Source of the DNA: JBFEUI01 sp041547565
GTDB lineage: Bacteria; Pseudomonadota; Gammaproteobacteria; Thiohalomonadales; Thiohalomonadaceae
NCBI GenBank assembly: GCA_041547565.1
Contig: JBFEUI010000113.1
Coordinates: forward strand, 1 to 8,169
Direction of reading: 5' to 3'
DNA: 8,169 bases
Made by a program: the position numbers and the translations under genes. Under the pieces are notes generated by a model. The model ran no database searches, was not told the origin of the DNA, and saw only the letters and a program-made list of their open reading frames with translations. Shown in pieces: positions 1-7,152 of the stretch; position 1 is the first letter of the stretch, and every line of letters begins with the position of its first letter.

Positions 1-328
1 AGCAGTCACCGTCACCGGTGGCAACCCAGACGTCCAGCTCGGGACGGTGGGCCTTGATACCGTTGGCCAGCGGCAGGGCGCGACCGTGCAGGCCGTGCAG
101 GCCGTAGGTGCCCAGGTAGTGGGGCAGGCGGCTGGAGCAGCCGATGCCGGAGACCGCCACGCTCTTCTCGGGCGGCAGCTGGGCATCACGCAGTACGCGG
201 TGCACGGTGTTGAGCACGGCGAAGTCGCCACAGCCGGGGCACCAGCGTGCCTCGCCACCGGAGTAGTCGCCCAGGGTGAAGTAGCGCTCGAAGACGTCGA
301 GTGACCAGTCAGCTTTAATACCAAACAT
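1..328 (-). CDS. korB: 2-oxoacid:ferredoxin oxidoreductase beta subunit (KorB), N-terminal part; gene runs off the left edge
   Basis: This is the thiamine-diphosphate-binding beta subunit that, with KorA, oxidatively decarboxylates a 2-oxoacid to its CoA thioester and reduces ferredoxin, or runs the reverse carboxylation. Reading the minus strand from the ATG at 328 gives 109 residues before the window ends. They include CPGCGDF (about 30-36), GIGCSSRLPHY (about 61-71), HGRALPLANGIK (about 81-92) and GDGD (about 105-108), the start of the ThDP/Mg-binding motif. Cys30, Cys33 and Cys64 have the C-x2-C-x30-C spacing of three of the four ligands of the single [4Fe-4S] cluster in two-subunit enzymes; the fourth would lie beyond the edge. 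The start is fixed by AAGGAG eight bases upstream. The gene follows korA by 12 bases, and its ribosome binding site overlaps the korA stop, so translation is probably coupled. The family is near certain. 2-Oxoglutarate rather than pyruvate as substrate is inferred from the context. Confidence 0.93.
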   Translation of the reverse strand, partial: MFGIKADWSLDVFERYFTLGDYSGGEARWCPGCGDFAVLNTVHRVLRDAQLPPEKSVAVSGIGCSSRLPHYLGTYGLHGLHGRALPLANGIKAHRPELDVWVATGDGDC

Positions 329-336
329 CTGTGCTG

Positions 337-340
337 CTCC

Positions 341-342
<2 letters not shown>
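337..342 (-). promoter_or_regulatory. korB ribosome binding site overlapping the korA stop codon
   Basis: The minus strand reads AAGGAG here, eight bases before the korB ATG at 328. Its first two bases are the last two bases of the korA TAA stop (343-341), which suggests that ribosomes finishing korA start korB. Confidence 0.8.
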
Positions 343-2254
<1,912 letters not shown>

Positions 2255-2314
2255 AAGTTTTCCTATGAAATCGCTTTCACAGTTATTCGGAATAGGTACA
2301 CATTTTATTATCCC

Positions 2315-2338
2315 GCCGGTACCCGCAGGTAACCCGGC
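2315..2338 (-). other. Imperfect hairpin in the korA leader
   Basis: In the sense of the korA transcript, GCCGG and TACC (separated by a two-base bulge) pair with GGTACCGGC across a short TGCG loop, giving about 9 base pairs. It lies about 60 bases before the korA start, inside the predicted 5' leader. No run of T follows, so it does not look like an intrinsic terminator. A role in mRNA stability or regulation is possible but unproven. Confidence 0.35.
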
Positions 2339-2359
2339 AGATTGTGTGTGCTCTGAAAG

Positions 2360-2450
2360 GCATGACTTTATATGATAGACGAGTGATAAATAACAGTTAA
2401 TTGTTTTTATGTTTGATATTTACATATGTTTATGTTCATATTTGCGCTAA
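2360..2450. promoter_or_regulatory. AT-rich divergent control region with candidate LysR-type binding sites
   Basis: This stretch between korA and the LysR gene is far richer in A and T than the flanking genes. It holds TGATA repeated 11 bases apart (2373-2377 and 2384-2388) and again at 2414-2418, the palindromes TAACAGTTA (2391-2399) and ACATATGT (2422-2429), and TTAT/ATAA arms at 2368-2389. LysR-type regulators usually bind dyad or repeated AT-rich sites (T-N11-A) in the shared promoter region of the divergent gene they control, so autoregulation and control of korAB is the natural inference. A plus-strand -35-like TTGATA (2413-2418) with CATATT (2437-2442) 18 bases downstream could serve the regulator. 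Exact operator boundaries cannot be fixed by eye. Confidence 0.45.
2372..2400 (-). promoter_or_regulatory. Candidate sigma-70 promoter for korAB
   Basis: On the minus strand TTAACT (2400-2395, four of six matches to the -35 consensus) and TATCAT (2377-2372, five of six) are separated by exactly 17 bases. Transcription would start near 2365, leaving a leader of about 110 bases before korA. The palindrome TAACAGTTA (2391-2399) covers the -35 box and is a plausible regulator site. Confidence 0.5.
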
Positions 2451-2509
2451 TGTGCGCGTAATGACGCGCCCCGATGGATGCACAGATACCGCCATTCGGC
2501 AACCAGACG

Positions 2510-3433
2510 ATGATCCACGCAACGCTACAACAGCTCCGGCTCTTTGAGGCGGTGGCCCGCCACAAGAGCTTTACCCGTGCCGCCGAGGAGATCCACCTCT
2601 CGCAGCCTGCCGTGTCGATCCAGGTCAAGCGCCTGGAGGAGAATATCGGCCATGCGCTGTTCGAACAGGTGGGCAAGCGCATCAGCCTGACCGAGGCGGG
2701 GCGTGAGCTCTATGCGGCCAGCAAGGACGTGCTCGGACGGCTGGCGGAACTGGACGGCACCATCGATGCGCTCAGCGGCGAGGTGGCCGGTACCCTGCGC
2801 ATCACCGCGGTGACCTCCGCCAAGTACTTCCTGCCGCACCTGCTCGGGGCCTTCGTACGCCGTTATCCCGGCGTGGTGCCGAAGCTGATGGTGGCCAACC
2901 GTTCCAGCCTGCTGGAGCGGGTGGCCGATAACGAGGATGACCTCTACGTCATGGGACACGTGCCCGACGATCTGGAGGTGGCCGAATACCCGTTCCTGGA
3001 GAACATCATTTCGGTGGTGGCCAGCCCGGACCATCCGCTGGCGCGCAAGCGCAAGATTTCCATGCAACAGCTCACCGAGGAGCGTTTCCTCACCCGTGAG
3101 CGGGGTTCGGGCAACCGCAAGGTGGTCGAGGAGCGCTTCGCCGAGCGCGGGCTGACGATCAACCCCTACATGGTGCTCGGTAGTGCCGAGGCGATCAAAC
3201 AGGGTGTGATGGCGGGGCTGGGCATCTCCGCCCTGTCACTGCACAACCTGCGGCTTGAGATTGCCGCCGGCCAGATCGTGGTGCTGAAGGTCGACGGCTT
3301 TCCCCTGCGGCGGCGCTGGAACGTGGTGCACCGCCACGGCAAAAACCTCTCACCGGCGGCACAGACCTTTATTGAATTCCTGCAGACAGACGGCCAGCAC
3401 CTGATCAATGAGGTGTTGCCGGTGAAGATTTGA
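2510..3433 (+). CDS. LysR-family transcriptional regulator, CbbR-like
   Basis: This is a 307-residue LysR-type regulator. The N-terminal winged helix-turn-helix covers residues about 3-62 (LRLFEAVARHKSFTRAAEE, then LSQPAVSIQVKRLEE), followed by a linker helix and a periplasmic-binding-protein-like effector domain from about 92 to 300. The start MIHATLQQLRLFEAVA is the typical opening of CbbR/RbcR-type regulators of carbon fixation genes, so I chose the ATG at 2510. An in-frame ATG at 2474 would add 12 residues outside the family alignment, and neither start has a good Shine-Dalgarno sequence. The gene is divergent from korAB across an AT-rich region, the usual arrangement for a LysR regulator and its target. 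It may sense a carbon or redox metabolite, as CbbR proteins do, but the effector cannot be read from sequence. No terminator is evident after its stop, and it converges on the toxin gene. Confidence 0.9.
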   Translation: MIHATLQQLRLFEAVARHKSFTRAAEEIHLSQPAVSIQVKRLEENIGHALFEQVGKRISLTEAGRELYAASKDVLGRLAELDGTIDALSGEVAGTLRITAVTSAKYFLPHLLGAFVRRYPGVVPKLMVANRSSLLERVADNEDDLYVMGHVPDDLEVAEYPFLENIISVVASPDHPLARKRKISMQQLTEERFLTRERGSGNRKVVEERFAERGLTINPYMVLGSAEAIKQGVMAGLGISALSLHNLRLEIAAGQIVVLKVDGFPLRRRWNVVHRHGKNLSPAAQTFIEFLQTDGQHLINEVLPVKI

Positions 3434-3438
3434 ATGAA

Positions 3439-3455
3439 AGTGGTGAGTGGTGAGT
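3439..3455. repeat. Short heptamer tandem repeat after the LysR gene
   Basis: AGTGGTG occurs twice in tandem followed by AGT, just after the regulator stop codon. It may be a remnant of a dispersed intergenic repeat; no function is evident. Confidence 0.4.
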
Positions 3456-3476
3456 CACGAGTGGATAGATATCTAA

Positions 3477-3506
3477 TTAGTGAAATCTGTGCTCTGACCC
3501 CGATTA
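3477..3506 (+). repeat. Left copy of a 30-bp direct repeat flanking the toxin-antitoxin cassette
   Basis: The 30 bases match 4116-4145 at 29 positions (T at 3481 against A at 4120). The core CTGTGCTCTGACCCCGATTA is identical in both. This copy ends one base before the toxin stop codon. Repeats with a GGGGTCAGAG core (reverse strand) are familiar dispersed intergenic elements of proteobacteria, from memory and not checked by search. Confidence 0.85.
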
Positions 3507-3507
3507 T

Positions 3508-3771
3508 TCATTCATAATGCGTCCAGAGCCGCAATACTTTCACCACCTGCTCGGTTTCCAGGACCTGGTAAACGATTCGATGCTGGATATTGATGCGCCT
3601 CGAATAAGCGCCGGAAAGATCTCCAACCAGCTTTTCGTAGGGTGGTGGATTTTGGTATGGATTCTGCCCGATAACCCGAAGTAGCTCTTGGGCTTTTTTC
3701 TTTAGGCCTGATGAGGTGAGTTTTTTTGCATCTTTCTGTGCCTGTTTCGTATAGACAAGTTTCCAACTCAC
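3508..3771 (-). CDS. yoeB: YoeB/Txe-family toxin (ribosome-dependent mRNA interferase)
   Basis: YoeB toxins bind the ribosomal A site and cleave mRNA; the cognate antitoxin YefM neutralises them. Starting at the GTG at 3771 gives 87 residues (MSWKLVYTKQAQKDAKKL...) with the family's SRRINIQHRIVY core (57-68) and a C-terminal THYE. With this start Glu46 and Arg65 fall at the same numbers as the catalytic residues of E. coli YoeB, and the C-terminal His-Tyr pair (85-86) matches its His83-Tyr84, so all key residues are present. A TTG at 3774 is an alternative start adding one residue. The GTG overlaps the antitoxin TGA as GTGA, and GAGGAA lies eight bases upstream inside the antitoxin gene, so the pair is translationally coupled. 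The cassette is low in GC (about 37% in 3721-3780), unlike its neighbours, and repeat-flanked, suggesting acquisition. It appears intact. Confidence 0.93.
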   Translation of the reverse strand: MSWKLVYTKQAQKDAKKLTSSGLKKKAQELLRVIGQNPYQNPPPYEKLVGDLSGAYSRRINIQHRIVYQVLETEQVVKVLRLWTHYE

Positions 3772-4010
3772 CAATCAAGTTCCTCAGAGCATTCCGAAAC
3801 AGGCGTTTCCATTCCTTCCTTAATTGATTCGCCCATTCCTGGAATAGACATCAGGTGCAAGGTTTCTGAAATGGCGTTCCAATCCTCTTCCGAGACAAGA
3901 ACGGCATTCCCTCTTTTTCCAGTAATAACAATGGGTTGGTGCGTATTTGCGGTTTCGTCGATCAAGCTGTAGAGCTTTGACCGCGCTTCAGTGGCGTTGA
4001 GAATGGTCAT
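3768..4010 (-). CDS. yefM: YefM/Phd-family antitoxin
   Basis: The 80-residue protein is the antitoxin and probable autorepressor of the adjacent YoeB-type toxin. Residues 1-50 form the Phd/YefM DNA-binding and dimerisation domain (MTILNATEARSKLYSLIDE, then PIVITGKRGNAVLVSEEDW at about 26-44). The C-terminal part (LMSIPGMGESIKEGM, about 53-67, ending ELDW) is the toxin-wrapping segment typical of YefM. The length matches the family (about 80-85). The ATG has a strong AAGGAGGG seven bases upstream, which agrees with the need for antitoxin in excess. The antitoxin precedes the toxin and overlaps it by four bases. The operator directly upstream has the YefM pattern, so conditional cooperative autoregulation is expected from known systems. 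Confidence 0.94.
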   Translation of the reverse strand: MTILNATEARSKLYSLIDETANTHQPIVITGKRGNAVLVSEEDWNAISETLHLMSIPGMGESIKEGMETPVSECSEELDW

Positions 4011-4017
4011 GATTCTG

Positions 4018-4025
4018 CCCTCCTT
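4018..4025 (-). promoter_or_regulatory. Strong Shine-Dalgarno of the antitoxin gene
   Basis: The minus strand reads AAGGAGGG seven bases before the antitoxin ATG. It is the best ribosome binding site in the window. Confidence 0.8.
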
Positions 4026-4030
4026 GGAGT

Positions 4031-4052
4031 AGCGTACGATATTGCGTACGCA
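4031..4052 (-). promoter_or_regulatory. YefM-type operator: two CGTACG palindromes 12 bp apart, overlapping the promoter
   Basis: The hexamer palindrome CGTACG occurs at 4033-4038 and 4045-4050, with centres exactly 12 bp apart; the second is part of the longer palindrome GCGTACGC (4044-4051). In E. coli yefM-yoeB the operator consists of a long and a short palindrome with TGTACA cores spaced 12 bp centre to centre, so the architecture is the same with a changed outer base pair. A minus-strand promoter fits around it: TTGGTT (4063-4058) and TATCGT (4041-4036) with a 16-base spacer, or TTGAAA (4059-4054) and TACGCT (4036-4031) with 17. Bound YefM would block either. Confidence 0.75.
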
Positions 4053-4074
4053 TTTTCAACCAAGCTGCCTCATG

Positions 4075-4090
4075 TATTCGGGGTCAGATA
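4075..4090 (-). repeat. Partial inverted third copy of the flanking repeat
   Basis: Read on the minus strand, TCTGACCCCGAATA (4088-4075) matches TCTGACCCCGATTA at the end of both flanking repeats at 13 of 14 positions. Together with 4132-4145 it could form a hairpin with a loop of about 43 bases. Confidence 0.6.
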
Positions 4091-4093
4091 CCA

Positions 4094-4111
4094 ATTGTTT
4101 CTATTGTTTCT
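4094..4111 (+). repeat. Tandem nonamer ATTGTTTCT x2
   Basis: Two perfect adjacent copies of ATTGTTTCT lie between the inverted partial repeat and the right direct repeat, followed by a degenerate third unit (AATGTTAGA). They fall in the loop of the possible hairpin. No function is evident. Confidence 0.6.
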
Positions 4112-4115
4112 AATG

Positions 4116-4145
4116 TTAGAGAAATCTGTGCTCTGACCCCGATTA
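4116..4145 (+). repeat. Right copy of the 30-bp direct repeat flanking the toxin-antitoxin cassette
   Basis: Same orientation as 3477-3506, with one mismatch in 30 bases; the repeat period is 639 bp. It lies 105 bases upstream of the antitoxin start, so the toxin-antitoxin promoter and operator are inside the bracketed unit. Confidence 0.85.
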
Positions 4146-4156
4146 CACGACACCTC

Positions 4157-4190
4157 AAAGTAACAAAGCGGCGGGCATGGCCCGCCCTAT
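4157..4190. repeat. REP-like palindromic unit 1
   Basis: A 34-base unit that matches 4230-4263 at 32 positions. Its core is a perfect palindrome, GGCGGGC-ATG-GCCCGCC (4170-4186), flanked by AAAGTAACA and CTAT. Such GC-rich dispersed intergenic palindromes at gene 3' ends resemble REP elements; the element family was not verified by search. Confidence 0.75.
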
Positions 4191-4229
4191 CAGCAACAGG
4201 CTGGTAAAAGGACTGTGGACGGAATTATT

Positions 4230-4263
4230 AAAGTAACAGAACGGCGGGCATGGCCCGCCCTAT
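4230..4263. repeat. REP-like palindromic unit 2, possible terminator of the upstream operon
   Basis: Second copy, 73 bases from the first and in the same orientation, with the palindrome at 4243-4259. It begins only four bases after the stop codon of the NuoF-like gene. In the sense of that transcript a 7-bp all-GC stem with a CAT loop is followed by a T-rich stretch (GTTCTGTTACTTT), so it could end transcription or protect the mRNA 3' end, as REP elements do. Confidence 0.7.
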
Positions 4264-4267
4264 GGCG

Positions 4268-5515
4268 TTATTGCTTCAGGGATTGCACGTACTCGTCCAT
4301 GAAGTGGAACAGCGAGCTGTCGAGTACCTTGACGGCGCCGTCGGGCAGGTGGCAGCGGCCCGAGCCGGGCAGGAATTTGCTCAGGTTGATCAGCGCGTCC
4401 AGGTCGGCACGGCTGCCCTGGCCGGTGTCGATCTTGTTGAGCAGGCGTGAGGCGTAGTAGGTGCCGGTCTTGCACGGCGGGCACTGGCCGCAGGAGGAGT
4501 GGGCGAAGAAGTCGAGATACTCGGCCACGCGCTTGACGATACCGGTGCCCTCGGAGACGACGATCATAGCCCCGGTGCCGAGGCTGGAGTGGCGCTCACG
4601 GACCGATTCGAAATCGAGCGGCACGTCCAGGTCCTTCGGTGTGAGGATGGTGTTGGACGGACCGCCGGTGAACACCGCCTTGAGTTCCTTGCCCACCAGC
4701 ATGCCGCCGCCGTAGTCGAAGATCAGATCGTTCAGCGGGGTGCCCATGGGCAGCTCGTAGGTGCCCGGCTTGAGCACATCGCCGCTCAGGCAGTAGATCT
4801 TGGTGCCGCTGGCGTGGCCCAGGCCGAGGTCGTTGAACCACTGCGGCCCCTTGCGCAGGATGTGCGAGACGTTGGCCAGGGTCTCCATGTTGTTGATCAG
4901 GGTGGGGCAGCCGTGCACGCCGGATTCGGCCGGGTAGGGCGGCTTGCCGCGCGGGAAGGGGAAGTGACCCTCGACCGACTCGATGGCGGCGGTCTCTTCG
5001 CCGCCGATGTAGTGGCCGGAGCTGGGGATCACCAGGTAGACCAGCGGCTGGTTGATCACCTTCGATACCTTGAAATAGAGATCGGATCCTTCCCACTGAA
5101 TGAGCGCCTGGCGCATGCTCTCGATGGAGAGTTCCTGCTCCGGATTGATATAGAAGACTATACGGTTGATGCCGGTGGCCAGCGCCGCGATGGTGGCGCC
5201 CTCGATCACCTGGTGCGGGGTCTCCTCCAGCAGGATGCGGTCCTTGAAGGTGCCGGGCTCATCCTCGTTGCCGTTGCAGATGAGGTACTTGTCGGGACAG
5301 GGTGCCTTGTCGGCGACAAACTCCCACTTCTTGTAAGTGGGGAAGCCGCTGCCCCCCAGGCCGCGCAGATCGGCATCGCGGATCATCGGGATCACCGCGG
5401 CTGGATCCTCCAGCGCCTTGCGCAGCCCCTGACCGCCGATGCCCTCCAGCCAGGCCTCCAGATTGGCACCGACGCGGTTCTCTTCGTGTAGCAATACCTG
5501 ATTCAGTTTTTCCAT
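4268..5515 (-). CDS. NuoF-family NADH:acceptor oxidoreductase subunit (FMN, NADH and [4Fe-4S] binding)
   Basis: The 415-residue protein has the architecture of complex I subunit NuoF and of the diaphorase subunits of NAD-linked hydrogenases. The FMN/NADH Rossmann part carries LRGLGGSGFPTYKKW (50-64) and NGNEDEPGTFKDR (81-93), then GGEETA (171-176). SCGQCPPCKTG (341-351) and Cys388 give the C-x2-C-x2-C-x39-C ligands of the N3-type [4Fe-4S] cluster. Two glycine-loop details deviate: the usual GRGGAGFP is GLGGSGFP, closer to RnfC, and the usual NADE is NGNE. It is not part of a nuo operon: no nuoE or nuoG is nearby. It sits 17 bases after the fumarate reductase-type flavoprotein gene, as third gene of a three-gene operon. 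It probably passes electrons between NAD(H) and the iron-sulfur subunit. A weak Shine-Dalgarno and the short gap suggest coupled translation. Confidence 0.9.
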   Translation of the reverse strand: MEKLNQVLLHEENRVGANLEAWLEGIGGQGLRKALEDPAAVIPMIRDADLRGLGGSGFPTYKKWEFVADKAPCPDKYLICNGNEDEPGTFKDRILLEETPHQVIEGATIAALATGINRIVFYINPEQELSIESMRQALIQWEGSDLYFKVSKVINQPLVYLVIPSSGHYIGGEETAAIESVEGHFPFPRGKPPYPAESGVHGCPTLINNMETLANVSHILRKGPQWFNDLGLGHASGTKIYCLSGDVLKPGTYELPMGTPLNDLIFDYGGGMLVGKELKAVFTGGPSNTILTPKDLDVPLDFESVRERHSSLGTGAMIVVSEGTGIVKRVAEYLDFFAHSSCGQCPPCKTGTYYASRLLNKIDTGQGSRADLDALINLSKFLPGSGRCHLPDGAVKVLDSSLFHFMDEYVQSLKQ

Positions 5516-5532
5516 CGCGCTAGCCTAATCGA

Positions 5533-7152
5533 TTATTTATTGCGCGCCTTGCGCAGGCCGTCATAGTCGACATCGTCATCGAACTTGGCACAGTCGGGGA
5601 ACAGCATCGGGCCGCGGGTATCCATGGGCATATTATTAATCGCCAGTTCACGGCGGATGCGGCTGAGGTGTTCGATGGAGATCTTTTTGTGATCGCGTCC
5701 ATGGCGCAGGGCGGCCGCGTCGATACCGGCACGGCGGCCGAAGCTGATGATCTCCAGCAGGGCGTTGCCCATGATGCGGTTCTTGCCGTGAATGCCGCCG
5801 CTTACCTCGCCGGCGCAGTAGAGTCCGGGCACGGTGGTCAACCCGTTTGCATCGATATCCACGCCGCCGTTCTGGTAGTGCAGCGTGGGGTAGATCAGCA
5901 TCGGCGACTTGGCCGGATCGATGCTGGCCTTGGAGCCGAGGTGCAGCAGTTTCGGGAAGCGCTTTTCGAGAATTCCCGGATTGCGCAGTTCCAGTCCCGG
6001 GGTATCGAGCCAGACACCCGTGGTGTTGTCATCGACCTTCACGCCCCGCCCCTCGGCGCACTCGCGCAGGATGGCGGCGGCGACAATATCCCTGGGTTTC
6101 AGTTCGTCGATAAAGCGCTCGCCGTGGCCGTTGAGCAGCCAGGTGCCGGAGGAGCGCACGCCCTCGGTGATCAGGGTGCCTGCCAGGTGCTGCGGGTAGG
6201 CCAGGCCGGTCGGGTGGTACTGGAACGAGTCGAGATCACGCAGCTTGGCACCCAAGCGGTAGGCCAGCACCAGGCCGTCGCCGGTGGCGCCGAAGTGGTT
6301 GGAAGTGGGGAAACCGTTCAGGTGCATGCGGCCTATGCCGCCGGTGGCCAGGATCACGGCGCGTGCCTTGACCTGGACGTAGCGGCAGTTGCGCAGGTCG
6401 GACAGTACCGCGCCGGCGCAGTGGCCCGATTCATTGACCATCAGCTCGACGGTGGGGCTGTAGTCCCAGATGTCGATTTTGCTGTTCATCACCGCCTCGC
6501 GTAGTACGCGCATCATCTCCAGGCCGGTGTAGTCACGGTAGTAGCAGACACGGTTGGCCGAGGTGCCGCCGGCACGTCGTGTCAGCAGATCGCCGAACTC
6601 GTCCAGGTCGAACTGCATGCCCTGCTTGATCAGCCAGCGGATGACATCCGGACCGTCCATGACCATCTCGGCCACCAGCTCCTTCTTGGCGCAGAAGTGA
6701 CCCGCCTTGATGCTGTCGTCGTAGTGCATCTGCGGCGTGTCGCCACGGTCGATGGAGGCCTGGATGCCGCCCTCGGCCATCACGGTGTTGCTGTCGCCCA
6801 GGCGCAGTTTTGTGGCAAGGATGACGCGGGCACCGTCATTGGAGGCCTCCAGTGCCGCGGCGCAACCGGCACCGCCGCCGCCGACCACCAGCACGTCGGT
6901 CTCGATCAGCGGCGTGCCGGCCAGGTCCGCCTCGTCGATACGGGCATCGGCCTGCAGTACCGCGGCCAGCTGCCGGTGGCACTGTTCGCCCCGGTTGGGG
7001 CCGACCTGCAGGGCAACGGTGGTGTCGGGGTGGTGGTCCGGGTGATACTGGCTGAGCAGGTCGTTGACGTCGATATCGTCATCGGGCAGTTCCCGCTCCT
7101 GCTGGATGCGGTAGTTTTTCAGCGCCTCGCTGTAGGGGATGCCGCCGCTCAT
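5533..7152 (-). CDS. Fumarate reductase/succinate dehydrogenase-type FAD flavoprotein, soluble type (FrdA-like)
   Basis: The 539-residue protein interconverts fumarate and succinate, judging by its residues. The FAD Rossmann motif is VVGGGGAGCAAALEA (89-103). Active-site landmarks of the family are all present: YHPTG (His313), TEGVR (Glu330, Arg333), the proton-shuttle-type Arg354 in KPRDIVAAAI, HYQNGG (His425), CAGEVSGGIHG (446-456) and NRIMGNALLE (Arg459). Where membrane-bound SdhA/FrdA have the histidine bearing covalent FAD (S-H-T), this protein reads GDSNT (119-123), so FAD should be non-covalent. There is an extra N-terminal segment of about 80 residues and a short C-terminus compared with SdhA (about 590). 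The ATG at 7152 overlaps the upstream stop as ATGA; an open frame continues 54 codons further up but lies inside the iron-sulfur gene and looks like shadow sequence. L-aspartate oxidase or another family reductase is less likely, given the iron-sulfur partner. Confidence 0.88.
   Translation of the reverse strand: MSGGIPYSEALKNYRIQQERELPDDDIDVNDLLSQYHPDHHPDTTVALQVGPNRGEQCHRQLAAVLQADARIDEADLAGTPLIETDVLVVGGGGAGCAAALEASNDGARVILATKLRLGDSNTVMAEGGIQASIDRGDTPQMHYDDSIKAGHFCAKKELVAEMVMDGPDVIRWLIKQGMQFDLDEFGDLLTRRAGGTSANRVCYYRDYTGLEMMRVLREAVMNSKIDIWDYSPTVELMVNESGHCAGAVLSDLRNCRYVQVKARAVILATGGIGRMHLNGFPTSNHFGATGDGLVLAYRLGAKLRDLDSFQYHPTGLAYPQHLAGTLITEGVRSSGTWLLNGHGERFIDELKPRDIVAAAILRECAEGRGVKVDDNTTGVWLDTPGLELRNPGILEKRFPKLLHLGSKASIDPAKSPMLIYPTLHYQNGGVDIDANGLTTVPGLYCAGEVSGGIHGKNRIMGNALLEIISFGRRAGIDAAALRHGRDHKKISIEHLSRIRRELAINNMPMDTRGPMLFPDCAKFDDDVDYDGLRKARNK

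Noticed and set aside
2315..2338. Hairpin before korA as an intrinsic terminator or attenuator
   Set aside because: The stem is bulged and not followed by a T-run, and no leader peptide or alternative hairpin was found.
2474..2509. Upstream ATG of the LysR regulator, adding 12 residues
   Set aside because: The extra residues fall outside the family alignment, and no ribosome binding site supports this start. It cannot be fully excluded because the ATG at 2510 also lacks one.
4157..4263. Palindromic repeats as a CRISPR array
   Set aside because: Only two units are present, the repeat is a short GC palindrome typical of REP elements, and there are no cas genes or regular spacers.
3434..4267. 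A complete insertion sequence or integron cassette around the toxin-antitoxin genes
   Set aside because: No transposase or integrase gene and no terminal inverted repeats at both ends are seen; only direct repeats flank the pair.
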